Source: Rhodococcus sp. B7740 (GTDB lineage: Bacteria > Actinomycetota > Actinomycetes > Mycobacteriales > Mycobacteriaceae). From it: a DNA stretch of 64,000 bases. A program made the translations under genes and the position numbers. The notes under the pieces are model-generated. The model saw nothing but the letters and a program-made list of their open reading frames with translations. It had not been told where the DNA came from and made no database searches. This document shows positions 1 through 9,539 of the stretch, in pieces; position 1 is the stretch's first letter, and each line of letters opens with the position of its first letter. The stretch lies in assembly GCF_000954115.1 (NCBI RefSeq), contig NZ_CP010797.1, forward strand, positions 4,898,001-4,962,000, written 5' to 3'.

Positions 1-163
1 CTCCTCCACCGATGTGCGGCCCAAGATCACCTTGGCCTGCGAGGTTTGCAAGCACCGCAACTACATCACGAAGAAGAACCGTCGGAACGATCCCGACCGC
101 ATCGAGCTGAAGAAGTTCTGCTCCAACTGCGGCACGCATCGGGCTCACCGCGAATCTCGCTAG
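1..163 (+). CDS. rpmG: 50S ribosomal protein L33 (5' end outside window)
   Basis: Structural protein of the large ribosomal subunit. The reading frame enters at base 2 and gives 53 residues to the TAG at 161-163; only the first few residues are missing, so the protein is about 55 residues, normal for L33. Two CxxC pairs (CEVC and CSNC) show it is the zinc-binding form. It lies directly upstream of hadA, exactly as rpmG2 does in mycobacteria, which supports both identities. The start codon is not visible. Confidence 0.95.
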   Translation, partial: SSTDVRPKITLACEVCKHRNYITKKNRRNDPDRIELKKFCSNCGTHRAHRESR

Positions 164-212
164 TTCCGCTCGGCTCGCTGGCTCGCAGATCCGTTCACCA
201 GTCGGCGCCCGG

Positions 213-239
213 CGTTAGGACACACTTCTCCCCCTAACG
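213..239. other. Inverted repeat between rpmG and hadA
   Basis: Perfect 7-bp arms CGTTAGG (213-219) and CCTAACG (233-239) flank a 13-base loop. It could be a weak terminator after rpmG or an operator for hadA. No T-tract follows, so the role is undecided. Confidence 0.35.
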
Positions 240-274
240 GCTCTTGCGTCCAGGGTAGAAAAGGTTGTCTTTCC

Positions 275-817
275 GTGTCACAAGCTCAGCACGACGTCCC
301 GGCCATGGATGCGTCCGCTCACGCGGCGTCCATGGTCGGTTCTCATTTCCGCGTCGACGACTTCTACGAGGTCGGCCGCGAGAAGGTTCGTGAGTATGCG
401 CGTGCCGTCCAGGATTTTCATCCCGCGCATCACGACGAGGACGCAGCGAAGGGCCTCGGCTACGACGGTCTCATCGCGCCCTTGACCTTCGTGTCGCTGC
501 TCGGAATCATGTCGCAGACCCGGATGTTGCAAGAGGTCATCACGGGATACGACCCGAGTCAGATTCTGCAGACCGATCAGAGGCTGGAATTCCATCGCCC
601 GCTCCAGGTGGGCGATCGAATCTTCTGCGACGTGTATCTCGAGTCGTTCCGGCAGATGAGCGGCAGCGACATCATGACCACCAAGAACATCATCACCGAT
701 CAGAACGGCGATCTCGTTCAGACGACCTGGACGACCATCGTGGCGCGTACCGGCGGTGAGATCGACGAGAACATCGCCCATGCGGTGAAGGAAGTGATCA
801 GGCATGGCGCTTCGTAA
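275..817 (+). CDS. hadA: (3R)-hydroxyacyl-ACP dehydratase subunit HadA
   Basis: Subunit of the FAS-II dehydratase that removes water from 3-hydroxyacyl-ACP during meromycolate elongation; the family's HadA gives substrate binding and HadB supplies the catalytic residues. The 180-residue protein has a MaoC-like hot-dog fold signature, with a segment reading GYDGLIAPLTFV near residues 65-78 that is typical of HadA. GTG at 275 follows AAAGG about ten bases upstream; an in-frame ATG at 305 is an alternative. Its end overlaps hadB by 14 bases, which implies translational coupling of the heterodimer. It is somewhat longer than the mycobacterial protein (about 158 residues), with the extra length at both ends. 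Confidence 0.9.
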   Translation: MSQAQHDVPAMDASAHAASMVGSHFRVDDFYEVGREKVREYARAVQDFHPAHHDEDAAKGLGYDGLIAPLTFVSLLGIMSQTRMLQEVITGYDPSQILQTDQRLEFHRPLQVGDRIFCDVYLESFRQMSGSDIMTTKNIITDQNGDLVQTTWTTIVARTGGEIDENIAHAVKEVIRHGAS

Positions 818-1229
818 CTTCGACGACGTGTCGGTCGGCGACGAGCTTCCCGAGCGCGTCGTTTCGCTCACCCGCGGTGACCTGGTGAACTATGCGGGCG
901 TGTCCGGCGATCCCAACCCGATCCACTGGAGCGACGAAGTCGTCGAATTGGCCGGATTGGACGACGTCATCGCTCACGGGATGTTGACGATGGGTCTCGG
1001 TGCCGGTTTCGTCACCTCGTGGCTCGGCGACCCGGGTGCGGTCACCGAGTACAACGTGCGCTTCACCAGTGCGGTGCTCGTCCCGGTCGATTCGCCTGCG
1101 TCGGTGGAGTTCACCGGCAAGATCAAGGCAACCGACGCCGAGACGCGAACCGCGACCGTCGCCATCGTCGCCAAGTCCGCCGGCAAGAAGATCTTCGGGC
1201 GAGCCACCGCAACGGTGCGCTTGGCCTGA
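804..1229 (+). CDS. hadB: (3R)-hydroxyacyl-ACP dehydratase subunit HadB
   Basis: Catalytic subunit of the FAS-II 3-hydroxyacyl-ACP dehydratase used for mycolic acid chain elongation in the cytosol. The 141-residue MaoC-like protein carries the hydratase-2 motif SGDPNPIHW, with Asp36 and His41 at the positions of the known catalytic dyad. The start ATG at 804 lies inside hadA. In mycobacteria a third gene, hadC, follows; here only 186 bases separate hadB from tRNA-Trp, so hadC is absent from this site. Confidence 0.92.
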   Translation: MALRNFDDVSVGDELPERVVSLTRGDLVNYAGVSGDPNPIHWSDEVVELAGLDDVIAHGMLTMGLGAGFVTSWLGDPGAVTEYNVRFTSAVLVPVDSPASVEFTGKIKATDAETRTATVAIVAKSAGKKIFGRATATVRLA

Positions 1230-1276
1230 GCACGGGTCGGTCCGGTCGAGCTCGTTCACGGCCGGGACGACGGGAT

Positions 1277-1306
1277 TTATCTGTTCCGAAGGGTGTGCAG
1301 TACACT
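1277..1306 (+). promoter_or_regulatory. Candidate promoter for tRNA-Trp/secE
   Basis: TTATCT at 1277-1282 and TACACT at 1301-1306 are spaced by 18 bases, about 110 bases before the tRNA. The -10 is good for an actinobacterial housekeeping promoter; the -35 is weak. The stretch 1230-1415 holds no gene. Confidence 0.35.
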
Positions 1307-1415
1307 GAGATTTCTGGGGTAATTCGGCGCTCTGCGCTGCCCGCGTCCTCTTCCAGAGGTAGTGCGGCAGCGACCGGCCGAATGGACACCAGAGCGGCCG
1401 AGAAGTTTCGGCCGA

Positions 1416-1488
<73 letters not shown>

Positions 1489-1518
1489 CCCAAGGTGTCA
1501 GCAACTGAGAGGAACGAC

Positions 1519-1995
1519 GTGAGCGAGGAGCGCGGTAAGCGCGACGGTCGATCGGAGGAGTTCGAGAACTCTTCGGCTTCAGACGACGTCGCACCTGGCT
1601 CCGAGGGCCGTCCTTCCGATGCTGACACCACTGCCGGTGAATCCGCTGCAGACGCCGTGGTGCCCACCGGCAAGCGATCGACCAGCAGGTCCCGCGGCAG
1701 CGCTGCGGGCGTGTCGATGTCCAAGGCTCCGGCCGCGACCACCACGCCGGCGAAGGTCAAGACCGGTAGGACGCGATCGGGCAACGTCAAAGCCGACAAG
1801 CGGCCGAACGTGTTTCTGCGTCTGTTGCAGTTCTTCCGTGAGGTCGTCGCCGAGCTTCGCAAGGTCATCTGGCCGAACAAGAAGCAGATGGTCACCTACA
1901 CCACCGTCGTGCTCGTCTTCCTGACGTTCATGGTCGCGTACATCAGTGGCCTCGACGTGCTCTTCATCCAGGGCGTCGGCTGGCTGTTCGGCTGA
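1519..1995 (+). CDS. secE: Preprotein translocase subunit SecE
   Basis: Essential membrane subunit of the SecYEG protein-export channel. The 158-residue protein has a long polar, low-complexity N-terminal extension (about 95 residues, common in actinobacteria) followed by the SecE core: an amphipathic helix reading FFREVVAELRKVIWPNKKQ and one C-terminal membrane segment. I chose GTG at 1519 because GAGAGGA sits 6 bases upstream. The open frame continues back into the tRNA, but a start there would place the coding region inside trpT, so it is rejected. nusG follows 65 bases downstream. Confidence 0.93.
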   Translation: MSEERGKRDGRSEEFENSSASDDVAPGSEGRPSDADTTAGESAADAVVPTGKRSTSRSRGSAAGVSMSKAPAATTTPAKVKTGRTRSGNVKADKRPNVFLRLLQFFREVVAELRKVIWPNKKQMVTYTTVVLVFLTFMVAYISGLDVLFIQGVGWLFG

Positions 1996-2045
1996 CCGAT
2001 CGCAGCTGCGTGACCCATCGACGATCGAACCGAGCAGGAAACTAG

Positions 2046-2885
<840 letters not shown>

Positions 2886-2949
2886 TAGCCGAGCACACAG
2901 ACTTGCAGTAGCAACCGCAAGAAACCCGAGCGAATACAAGGAAAAAGAA

Positions 2950-3384
2950 ATGCCCCCGAAGAAGAAGAAGCTAGCCGGGATCATCAAGCTTCAGATCCAG
3001 GCCGGTGCCGCCAACCCGGCACCGCCCGTCGGCCCCGCGCTGGGCCAGCACGGCGTCAACATCATGGAGTTCTGCAAGGCGTACAACGCCGCGACCGAGT
3101 CGCAGCGCGGCAACGTCGTGCCGGTCGAGATCTCGGTCTACGAAGACCGCACGTTCGACTTCAAGCTGAAGACTCCCCCCGCTGCCAAGCTGCTGCTCAA
3201 GGCCGCAGGCGTGGCGAAGGGTTCCGGCGAGCCGCACAAGACCAAGGTCGCCAAGGTGACCATGGACCAGGTGCGCGAGATCGCCAAGACCAAGCAGGAA
3301 GACCTCAACGCCAACGACATCGATCAGGCCGCGAAGATCATCGCCGGCACTGCTCGCTCGATGGGCATCACCGTCGAAGGCTGA
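2950..3384 (+). CDS. rplK: 50S ribosomal protein L11
   Basis: Large-subunit protein of the GTPase-associated centre; binds 23S rRNA. The 144-residue protein shows the canonical N-terminal stretch [19 protein letters not shown] and the C-terminal RNA-binding domain ending GITVEG. ATG at 2950 follows an AAGGAAAAAG purine tract. It lies 64 bases after nusG and 81 bases before rplA, so L11 and L1 are very likely co-transcribed; in this family L1 can repress the pair by binding the mRNA, but I did not identify the site. Confidence 0.97.
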
Positions 3385-3465
3385 TTCTCAGCCGTCAAGC
3401 AAGACACGTGGGAGAGCCGGCCAGGCTCGTCAACCACACTGAACTCGAACGAAGGACAGTAAGAC

Positions 3466-4185
3466 ATGGCAAAGCGCAGCAAGGCCTACCTCGAGCAGGC
3501 CGCAAAGATCGACCAGGACAACCTCTACTCGCCTCTCGAAGCCGCGAAGCTGGCCAAGGAGACCGCGTCGAGCAAGTTCGACCCCACCGTCGAGGTCGCA
3601 GTGCGTCTCGGCGTCGACCCTCGCAAGGCCGACCAGATGGTGCGCGGCACCGTCAACCTTCCCCACGGCACCGGCAAGACCGCTCGGGTTATTGTTTTCG
3701 CCGCTGGTGAGAAGGCTGCAGAGGCCGAGGCAGCAGGAGCCGACGTCGTCGGCGCAGAAGATCTGATCGAGCGCATCCAGGGCGGATTCCTGGACTTCGA
3801 CGCCGCGATCGCCACCCCGGATCAGATGGCCAAGGTCGGCCGTATCGCCCGTGTCCTCGGACCGCGTGGCCTGATGCCGAACCCGAAGACGGGCACGGTC
3901 ACCAACGATGTGACCAAGGCCGTCAACGACATCAAGGGCGGCAAGATCAACTTCCGCGTCGACAAGCAGGCCAACCTGCACTTCGTCATCGGCAAGGCCT
4001 CGTTCGACGAGACCAAGCTGGTGGAGAACTACGGCGCTGCGCTGGACGAGATCCTGCGTGCGAAGCCGTCGTCGGCCAAGGGTCGTTACGTCAAGAAGGT
4101 CACCGTCTCGACCACCACCGGACCCGGCGTCCAGGTCGATCCGAACCGCACGCGCAACCTCCTCGAGGACGACGCGAACGCGTAA
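3466..4185 (+). CDS. rplA: 50S ribosomal protein L1
   Basis: Large-subunit protein of the mobile L1 stalk, and a translational repressor of its own operon in characterised bacteria. Length is 239 residues, normal for L1. The conserved segment [14 protein letters not shown] lies in the middle and the C terminus carries the repeating [14 protein letters not shown] pattern. The start ATG at 3466 follows GAAGGA. It is the last gene of the secE-nusG-rplK-rplA group and is followed at once by a strong hairpin terminator. Confidence 0.97.
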   Translation: MAKRSKAYLEQAAKIDQDNLYSPLEAAKLAKETASSKFDPTVEVAVRLGVDPRKADQMVRGTVNLPHGTGKTARVIVFAAGEKAAEAEAAGADVVGAEDLIERIQGGFLDFDAAIATPDQMAKVGRIARVLGPRGLMPNPKTGTVTNDVTKAVNDIKGGKINFRVDKQANLHFVIGKASFDETKLVENYGAALDEILRAKPSSAKGRYVKKVTVSTTTGPGVQVDPNRTRNLLEDDANA

Positions 4186-4203
4186 ATCAGTTCAGCATCA
4201 TCA

Positions 4204-4240
4204 CGAAGGCCGGCACCGATTCATCGGGTGCCGGCCTTCG
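4204..4240. terminator. Bidirectional terminator after rplA
   Basis: CGAAGGCCGGCACC (4204-4217) pairs perfectly with GGTGCCGGCCTTCG (4227-4240) around a short loop. It lies between the stop of rplA and the convergent stop of the minus-strand hydrolase at 4263, so it probably serves both transcripts. There is no long T-tract, which is common for actinobacteria. Confidence 0.8.
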
Positions 4241-4262
4241 TTGCGTGATGAGGTCCGTGGTG

Positions 4263-5168
4263 CTACGCAGCTCGCGCGAAATTGGCCAGGATGATCCCGG
4301 CGATGCGGTCCAGCAGTGCTGCGGGCAGGTCGTGGGCCATGCCGTCGATCAGCGTCAACTCGGCCCCGGGGACGGCACGGGCGATGGCCTTGCCTCCCGA
4401 CGGTCGCACCAGTTTGTCCGCGGTGCCGTGGATGACCGTGGTGGGTGCGGTGATTTTCTTCGTGTACGGCCGCAGACTGCCGGTGCCGGTGATGGCGGCC
4501 ATCTGCCGGACGACACCGGACGGGTTGTAGTTCCGCTCGTACATCACCTGTGCGATCTCGAGCTGCTCTTCCGGCGGAGTGCGGTAGCCGGGGGAGCCGA
4601 TCGCGGCGAGCGTCTTCGCCGAGTGCGCGATGATCTCGTCCTTGGTGGCGTCCTTCCCGACGCCGCCGATGAGCGGCAGCAGCGCGCGTGGGTCGGGTGG
4701 CGGTAGAAACGGCTCGTTGGTGCTCGAGAAGAGGATGCCCACAGACTTCGTTCGGTCGGGATAACTTCCGGCGAACACCTGGGTGATCATTCCGCCCATG
4801 GAGGCACCGACGACGTGCGCCGAGTCGATGTCGAGATGGTCCAGCACGCCGACGGCGTCGGCCGCCATGTCCGTGATCGTGTACGGCACGTCCGAGGACA
4901 TCCCGAACTCGTGCCGGATCAGCCGAAGGATCTGGGAACCTCGTACCTTCTGCCCGGTCATCTTGGTGGACAACCCGATATCGCGGTTGTCGATGCGGAT
5001 CACCCGGTAGCCGGCGTCGACGAGACGGGTGCAGAAGTCCATGGGCCACAACGTCAATTGCGCGGACAGGCCCATGATGAGCAGCACTGCGGGATCGTCG
5101 GTCGACCCCATGTCCTCGTATGCGATCTCGACGGAGTTCGTCGGCGCGACACCTTGTTCGATTCTCAT
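4263..5168 (-). CDS. Alpha/beta hydrolase
   Basis: A 301-residue alpha/beta-hydrolase-fold enzyme of unknown substrate. It carries the family hallmarks: VIRIDNRDIGLS after the oxyanion region, the nucleophile elbow GASMGG with Ser123, an acid-bearing HGTADKLV segment, and a C-terminal His in GMAHDLP. I start it at the ATG at 5168 because AGGA lies at a good distance; a longer frame to 5195 would overlap the upstream gene. It lies 10 bases after the CocE-type hydrolase gene on the same strand, so the two are probably one operon. Esterase or lactonase activity is likely but not shown. Confidence 0.8.
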   Translation of the reverse strand: MRIEQGVAPTNSVEIAYEDMGSTDDPAVLLIMGLSAQLTLWPMDFCTRLVDAGYRVIRIDNRDIGLSTKMTGQKVRGSQILRLIRHEFGMSSDVPYTITDMAADAVGVLDHLDIDSAHVVGASMGGMITQVFAGSYPDRTKSVGILFSSTNEPFLPPPDPRALLPLIGGVGKDATKDEIIAHSAKTLAAIGSPGYRTPPEEQLEIAQVMYERNYNPSGVVRQMAAITGTGSLRPYTKKITAPTTVIHGTADKLVRPSGGKAIARAVPGAELTLIDGMAHDLPAALLDRIAGIILANFARAA

Positions 5169-5178
5169 GGTCTCGTTC

Positions 5179-7125
5179 CTACCAGCCTGGCTCACCGAGT
5201 ACCGGCACCACCAGGTAGCTCGGATCGTCCGGGTCGATGTCGATGTCCTGTCGGCGCAGACGCGTACGCACCAGATCCGGCAGAATCGGGATGAACCGCG
5301 GTGTGTCGGTGGCGAATACGCTCACGCGGAGGCGGTGGCCGGATGCGATGACGGCTTCGGTGGTGAGGATGTCGATGTCGAGTTCGATGGGTCTGCCGAC
5401 GGGCACCGGGAGCAGCGCTGCCTCGGTGAGCGGATGGTACGGGCGGGTGTAATCGCCGTTCGGAGCGAACAGTGAGCGTTCGTCGTCGACGGCACGGCGT
5501 GAGGCGAGCAGGGCACCGTTGCTCAGCACGATCGACCGGCCGCTCGGGGAGACGTCGCAGACCATGACGGCCCACATCGCTTCCGGCGCATGGCAGACGA
5601 CGCGCACATGCAGATTCATGGGGCCGGACAGCACGGTGTCCGACTCGGCAGGCGCGGTGGTGAAGGTGACTGCGCCGCCCTCGGCGAATCGATTGTCGTA
5701 GGTGAAGCCGCCGCCCAGGACTGCCGTCACACCGGCGAGAACCTGTGTGGTGTCCCGAGATACGACGGCTCGCAGCGAGGGGCGCACCGTCAGGACATCG
5801 GACTCGGCGCTCGGCAGGCCGGTGAGGCTGCCGTCGGCGACGGCGTGGGGCGCGGTGCCCGATGCCGCTGCCGACAGGTAGAGCCGGCGCGGTTGCGCCT
5901 GGGGAGCCGGAAAGCGCCCGTGCGCAGTCCAATTGCCGCCCTGCTGACGCAGGGTGACGGGGCCGTAGTTCTCGATTCCGTTGTCGACGTCGCGCAGCCA
6001 CTTGTCGAACCAAGCGCGTTCGAGTACGTCCAGGCGAGGTGGAAAGCCCGGCTCGCCGAACCCGATTCCCGGGTTGCCGTGGTATCCGTCGCCGACGAGC
6101 AGCTGCTTGTATCCGCGTTCGAGAGGGAGGCGGTTGTAGATGTCGGGTGCGGACCCGCCGAAGATGTCGTGCCAGCAGCCGTACAGAAATGTCGGTGCCG
6201 CGATGTCTTCGATGACGGCATCGATGGTGTCGTAGTACTCGTTGTCGTAGATTCGCGGGTCTCCGCCCGAGACAAAGCCTTTGGCCAGGTCGAGCAGATT
6301 CGTGGCCGGGGATCGAGCGCGATCGCGGAGCCAGGCGAGCGGGTCGATTCCGCCGATCGCAGGTGCCCATTTGAGCCCGTTGACGGCCGCGAGCCACAGC
6401 GGAATGAACGCCGAGGTGGCACCTCCGGTGGCGAAGATCTCGCGCACGATGTCCACCGACCCCTCGACCGCGAACACCGCGTCGAGGCCTGCAGGCTGCT
6501 TGGCTGCGGCCTGCAGGGCGTTGATGGCGGAGTACGAGATTCCGGCCATCCCGATCCTGCCGTTGCACCACTGCCTGCGTCGGGCCCATTCGATCACCTC
6601 GAGCGAGTCGAGCTGTTCCCGGCGGCCGAGCACGTCCCAGGTGCCCGAGGAACTTCCGGTGCCGCGGACGTCGACGATCATCTGCACGTACCCGCTGCGC
6701 ACGAGATGACGGTTGACCGAGAGCAGGTCGGCCGCCCCGCCCGCTACCACCCGGGTGAGCTCGGTGATGCCGTCGAACCTGGTTCCGGTCAGGTCGAACG
6801 CGGACGAGAAAGCTCGGATCGCACGACCCAGAACCGGGGTCTCGAGGATGGTGTCGATGCCCTTGATCAGCAGCTTGTTGTAGGGCGTGAGGTTCAGGAC
6901 GGTGGGAAACGCGCCCTCCACCGCTCGTCCCGACGCGTCCGCGGGGCGAAAGACGTATGCGCGCAGCACAGTTCCGTCGCTCATCGGAATGCGGACGTTC
7001 GCCGCGACCGACACTCTCGGGTAGCGCGGCTCCTCGCGCACGATCGCCGCCCATGCAGCCGCAGCGTCCCCGCCGCTCGGATCGCGTACGGGTTGCAGGA
7101 GGGGGTGTGGCTCTACGGCAGTCAT
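5179..7125 (-). CDS. CocE/NonD family hydrolase (S15 peptidase-like)
   Basis: A 648-residue serine hydrolase of the CocE/NonD and X-Pro dipeptidyl-peptidase superfamily, whose members hydrolyse esters, acyl bonds or N-terminal peptides. The N-terminal alpha/beta-hydrolase domain shows DVRGTGSSSG (residues 152-161) and the nucleophile motif GISYSA with Ser197. A cap region follows (about 230-390), and the C-terminal part (about 400-648) fits the jelly-roll PepX_C domain, including a LRVSVFATDTPRF segment. No signal peptide is evident. It probably shares an operon with the downstream hydrolase. The substrate cannot be told from sequence. Confidence 0.82.
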   Translation of the reverse strand: MTAVEPHPLLQPVRDPSGGDAAAAWAAIVREEPRYPRVSVAANVRIPMSDGTVLRAYVFRPADASGRAVEGAFPTVLNLTPYNKLLIKGIDTILETPVLGRAIRAFSSAFDLTGTRFDGITELTRVVAGGAADLLSVNRHLVRSGYVQMIVDVRGTGSSSGTWDVLGRREQLDSLEVIEWARRRQWCNGRIGMAGISYSAINALQAAAKQPAGLDAVFAVEGSVDIVREIFATGGATSAFIPLWLAAVNGLKWAPAIGGIDPLAWLRDRARSPATNLLDLAKGFVSGGDPRIYDNEYYDTIDAVIEDIAAPTFLYGCWHDIFGGSAPDIYNRLPLERGYKQLLVGDGYHGNPGIGFGEPGFPPRLDVLERAWFDKWLRDVDNGIENYGPVTLRQQGGNWTAHGRFPAPQAQPRRLYLSAAASGTAPHAVADGSLTGLPSAESDVLTVRPSLRAVVSRDTTQVLAGVTAVLGGGFTYDNRFAEGGAVTFTTAPAESDTVLSGPMNLHVRVVCHAPEAMWAVMVCDVSPSGRSIVLSNGALLASRRAVDDERSLFAPNGDYTRPYHPLTEAALLPVPVGRPIELDIDILTTEAVIASGHRLRVSVFATDTPRFIPILPDLVRTRLRRQDIDIDPDDPSYLVVPVLGEPGW

Positions 7126-7361
7126 GAAGACCGATTAGACCTTCGAACGACCCATCTTGTCCTGCATAACGCGTTTCGGTCGTAACGCGTACCAATCAGA
7201 ACGCCGACTTTCTGTGTCTTGTTGGGAATCCTCTCAACGGCAGTTGAGCGTCACTGTGGGCTATACCAGACTTTCTCGGTCATCCGGTTGTCCGGCTCCG
7301 TCATTGCTAACGTCTGCCCGTCCGAGTGATGTGGGACACCGACCGTTGCAGGGGAGCACGA

Positions 7362-8600
7362 ATGCACGTAGAAGCACTGTTCGGAGACGGATCGTTGCGT
7401 CCGATCTGGCCGCACGCAGACGCTTTGATCACCAACGAATGCCCGGGGCTACGGTTCGCCGGGAAGTACGCCGACGTCGTTGCTCTGAGCAACGGCGATC
7501 CGACGGCGCTGCGACCGTTCGTCGACGAGGACACTCGCAGACGGGTGGCAGACATGGCAGCGCCGCGCACCGATACCGCACTCGTGTTCGGAGCCAACGG
7601 CTTTCTCGGTGCTCACCTGATCGGCCGCCTCACTCGTGATTCCGCCGTCGAGGTCGTCTACGCGATGGTTCGTTCCACCGAGGAAGAGACGGCTCTCGAG
7701 CGTCTGCAGCGCACGTTCGATCAGTACGAGATCGTGGTGGACGCCGGCAAGATCCGCATCGTCGAGGGCACGCCGACGAAGTTCCGGTTCGGTCTGGACA
7801 AGGCCGCCTACTACGACCTGGCTGCCGGAGTGGGGCAGATCTTCAACTGCGCCAGTTCGACCGACTACACCGAGAGCTACGCCGAGCTGCGCGACGACTG
7901 GTTCGTCAGCGTGCTGCGGATCCTCGAATTCAGCATCACCTCCACCCGTAAGCACCTGACGTACGTGGGAAGCATCGGTGCCCACCTGTACCAGAAGCCC
8001 GAGGACTTCCGTCGTCCCGATTCGTGGTGGTACTCCGGATACGCGCAGATGAAGTGGGTCAACGCAACGCTGCTGGGCTGGCTGTCGATGTCGGACACCT
8101 ACTCCGTCACCCTGTGCGAAGCCCCCTACATCCTGGGCAGCACCGAACTCGGGCGTGATCCTGGCCGGGTCTACAGTTTCTGGCGGATCATCGAACTGGC
8201 GATCGCTGCCGGTGCCATCTGGGACGGCCCTGGCATGAACTACGTCCCCGTCGACGTGATGTGTGACGTGATGGCGAGCAACTCGCTGCGCGGTCATCCT
8301 CTGACGAGACTGTTGCCGAGCAATCCCACCGGCTACGGTCACGATCTCTATGCCGAACTGTTGGGGCTCGATCTGGTGAGTTGGGACGAGTTCAAGGAGC
8401 GCGTCAGCGTACGCATCTCACCTCGGTTCGCCGAGACGATGCTGGCCGACAACATCGACAAGCTCATGCGCCTGGTGCACAAGCCCGAGGCCATCCTGCC
8501 GGTCGACCACGACATCTCGTGGTGCGATCACCGTCGCCTCTTCGAGCTCTACTTCGACAAAGCACAGCTCAAGACGCTCACGCCCGCCGCCGTCAACTGA
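7362..8600 (+). CDS. Thioester reductase-like NAD(P)-dependent SDR
   Basis: A 412-residue stand-alone protein of the extended SDR family, resembling the thioester-reductase (male-sterility/NAD_binding_4) domains that reduce acyl thioesters to aldehydes or alcohols. Visible evidence: cofactor motif GANGFLG at residues 77-83, a conserved NCASSTDYT segment, and the catalytic YxxxK as Tyr227-Lys231 (YAQMK). There is no carrier or adenylation domain, so a separate acyl-ACP or acyl-CoA would be the substrate. ATG 7362 is chosen over 7326 because GGGGAG precedes it. It is the first of five tightly spaced genes ending with an MMPL transporter, suggesting a lipid-modifying role; this is inference. Confidence 0.75.
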   Translation: MHVEALFGDGSLRPIWPHADALITNECPGLRFAGKYADVVALSNGDPTALRPFVDEDTRRRVADMAAPRTDTALVFGANGFLGAHLIGRLTRDSAVEVVYAMVRSTEEETALERLQRTFDQYEIVVDAGKIRIVEGTPTKFRFGLDKAAYYDLAAGVGQIFNCASSTDYTESYAELRDDWFVSVLRILEFSITSTRKHLTYVGSIGAHLYQKPEDFRRPDSWWYSGYAQMKWVNATLLGWLSMSDTYSVTLCEAPYILGSTELGRDPGRVYSFWRIIELAIAAGAIWDGPGMNYVPVDVMCDVMASNSLRGHPLTRLLPSNPTGYGHDLYAELLGLDLVSWDEFKERVSVRISPRFAETMLADNIDKLMRLVHKPEAILPVDHDISWCDHRRLFELYFDKAQLKTLTPAAVN

Positions 8601-8601
8601 C

Positions 8602-8799
8602 GTGTCGGAGGGATTCGAACCCACCTCGGTGCGCCTACGGGACGTACCCATCGGCCGTGAGGTGACCAACGGCGTTCTCTCGCTCGGGTTCTACGTGGTG
8701 TGCGGGCTGATCGGGCTGCTGCCCGCCTCGGTGCGGATCCGGGCGGCCGATGCCTTCGTGACCTGGTCGGAGAGCGTCGACGAACAGCGGCACAGCTGA
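8602..8799 (+). CDS. Small hypothetical membrane protein
   Basis: A 65-residue protein with one hydrophobic stretch (VLSLGFYVVCGLIGLLPASV, about residues 25-44) and polar ends. I do not recognise a family. It is supported by its position: GTG at 8602 lies two bases after the preceding stop, and its TGA overlaps the ATG of the decarboxylase gene (TGATG), so it is embedded in a coupled operon. It may be a membrane anchor or partner for the neighbouring lipid enzymes. Confidence 0.6.
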   Translation: MSEGFEPTSVRLRDVPIGREVTNGVLSLGFYVVCGLIGLLPASVRIRAADAFVTWSESVDEQRHS

Positions 8800-9539
8800 T
8801 GTCGTGGATTCGGTGGACACTCGGCCTCGCCGTGGTGCCGGCAGCTCCGTTCGCGCTGTTCGTGTACTGGCGAACGCGGTTCTTCTTCCGTGACCCGCAC
8901 CGCGAACCGCCCGCCGATCCGCGGGCGGTGGTCGCGCCGGCCGACGGGTTCGTCACGTACGTCAAACGCGTGGAGGCGGGCAGTACCGCGTTCGCCGTCA
9001 AGAAAGGGCGGACGATCGTTCTCGACGAGATCGCCGGAGTCAGCTCGACCGACAGCGGTTACCTGATCGGGATCTACATGTCCGAATATTCGGTGCACCG
9101 CAATCGAATTCCGGTTGCGGGCACCGTCGGCATGCGTCGCCACCGGTCGGCTGCACCGTTCAACAAGTCGATGGCCAGGGTCGGCGCGAACCTGTTGACC
9201 CGACGCACTCCGTACGACGAGGGCTGCGACTACCTGCTCACCAACGAGCGGCTCACCATCTCGATCGAGCACGAGTCCGGTGCCGTGGTGACGGTGACGC
9301 AGATTGCCGATCTCTGGGTCGACCGCATCGTCGCGCACGTCGCCGTCGGTGACACCGTCGAACGCGGCGAGCAGTACGGGATGATCCGCTTCGGTTCTCA
9401 GTGCGATGTGTTCGTGCCGGACGCACTCGTCGACGAGATCACCGTCCGGCCAGGCAATTACGTGTTCGCCGGGGAGACGACGGTGGCCCGTTCACCGATC
9501 CTCGTCGACGGCAGTCAACAGAACGAAGAGGAACGATGA
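8799..9539 (+). CDS. psd: Phosphatidylserine decarboxylase-like protein (archaeal/short type)
   Basis: A 246-residue member of the pyruvoyl-dependent phosphatidylserine decarboxylase family, which converts phosphatidylserine-type headgroups to ethanolamine. An N-terminal membrane segment (about residues 5-23) is followed by FRDPHREPP and by the catalytic residues expected: Asp49 in APADG, His100 in SVHRNRIP, and the self-cleavage site Gly199-Ser200 in RFGSQCD, where Ser becomes the pyruvoyl group. The usual motif has Arg after GS; here it is Gln, a mild departure. Start and stop both overlap neighbours. Its place in a reductase/GNAT/MMPL operon suggests it may act on a special lipid rather than serve housekeeping PE synthesis. 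Confidence 0.8.
   Translation: MSWIRWTLGLAVVPAAPFALFVYWRTRFFFRDPHREPPADPRAVVAPADGFVTYVKRVEAGSTAFAVKKGRTIVLDEIAGVSSTDSGYLIGIYMSEYSVHRNRIPVAGTVGMRRHRSAAPFNKSMARVGANLLTRRTPYDEGCDYLLTNERLTISIEHESGAVVTVTQIADLWVDRIVAHVAVGDTVERGEQYGMIRFGSQCDVFVPDALVDEITVRPGNYVFAGETTVARSPILVDGSQQNEEER

Noticed and set aside
5590..7185. A 531-codon plus-strand frame opposite the CocE-type hydrolase
   Set aside because: Composition is that of a shadow frame and the minus-strand gene has clear catalytic motifs.
7126..7361. A promoter before the 7362 operon (TTGTCC and TAACGT)
   Set aside because: The spacing is only 14 bases and neither box is a good match, so no promoter was annotated although one must exist near here.
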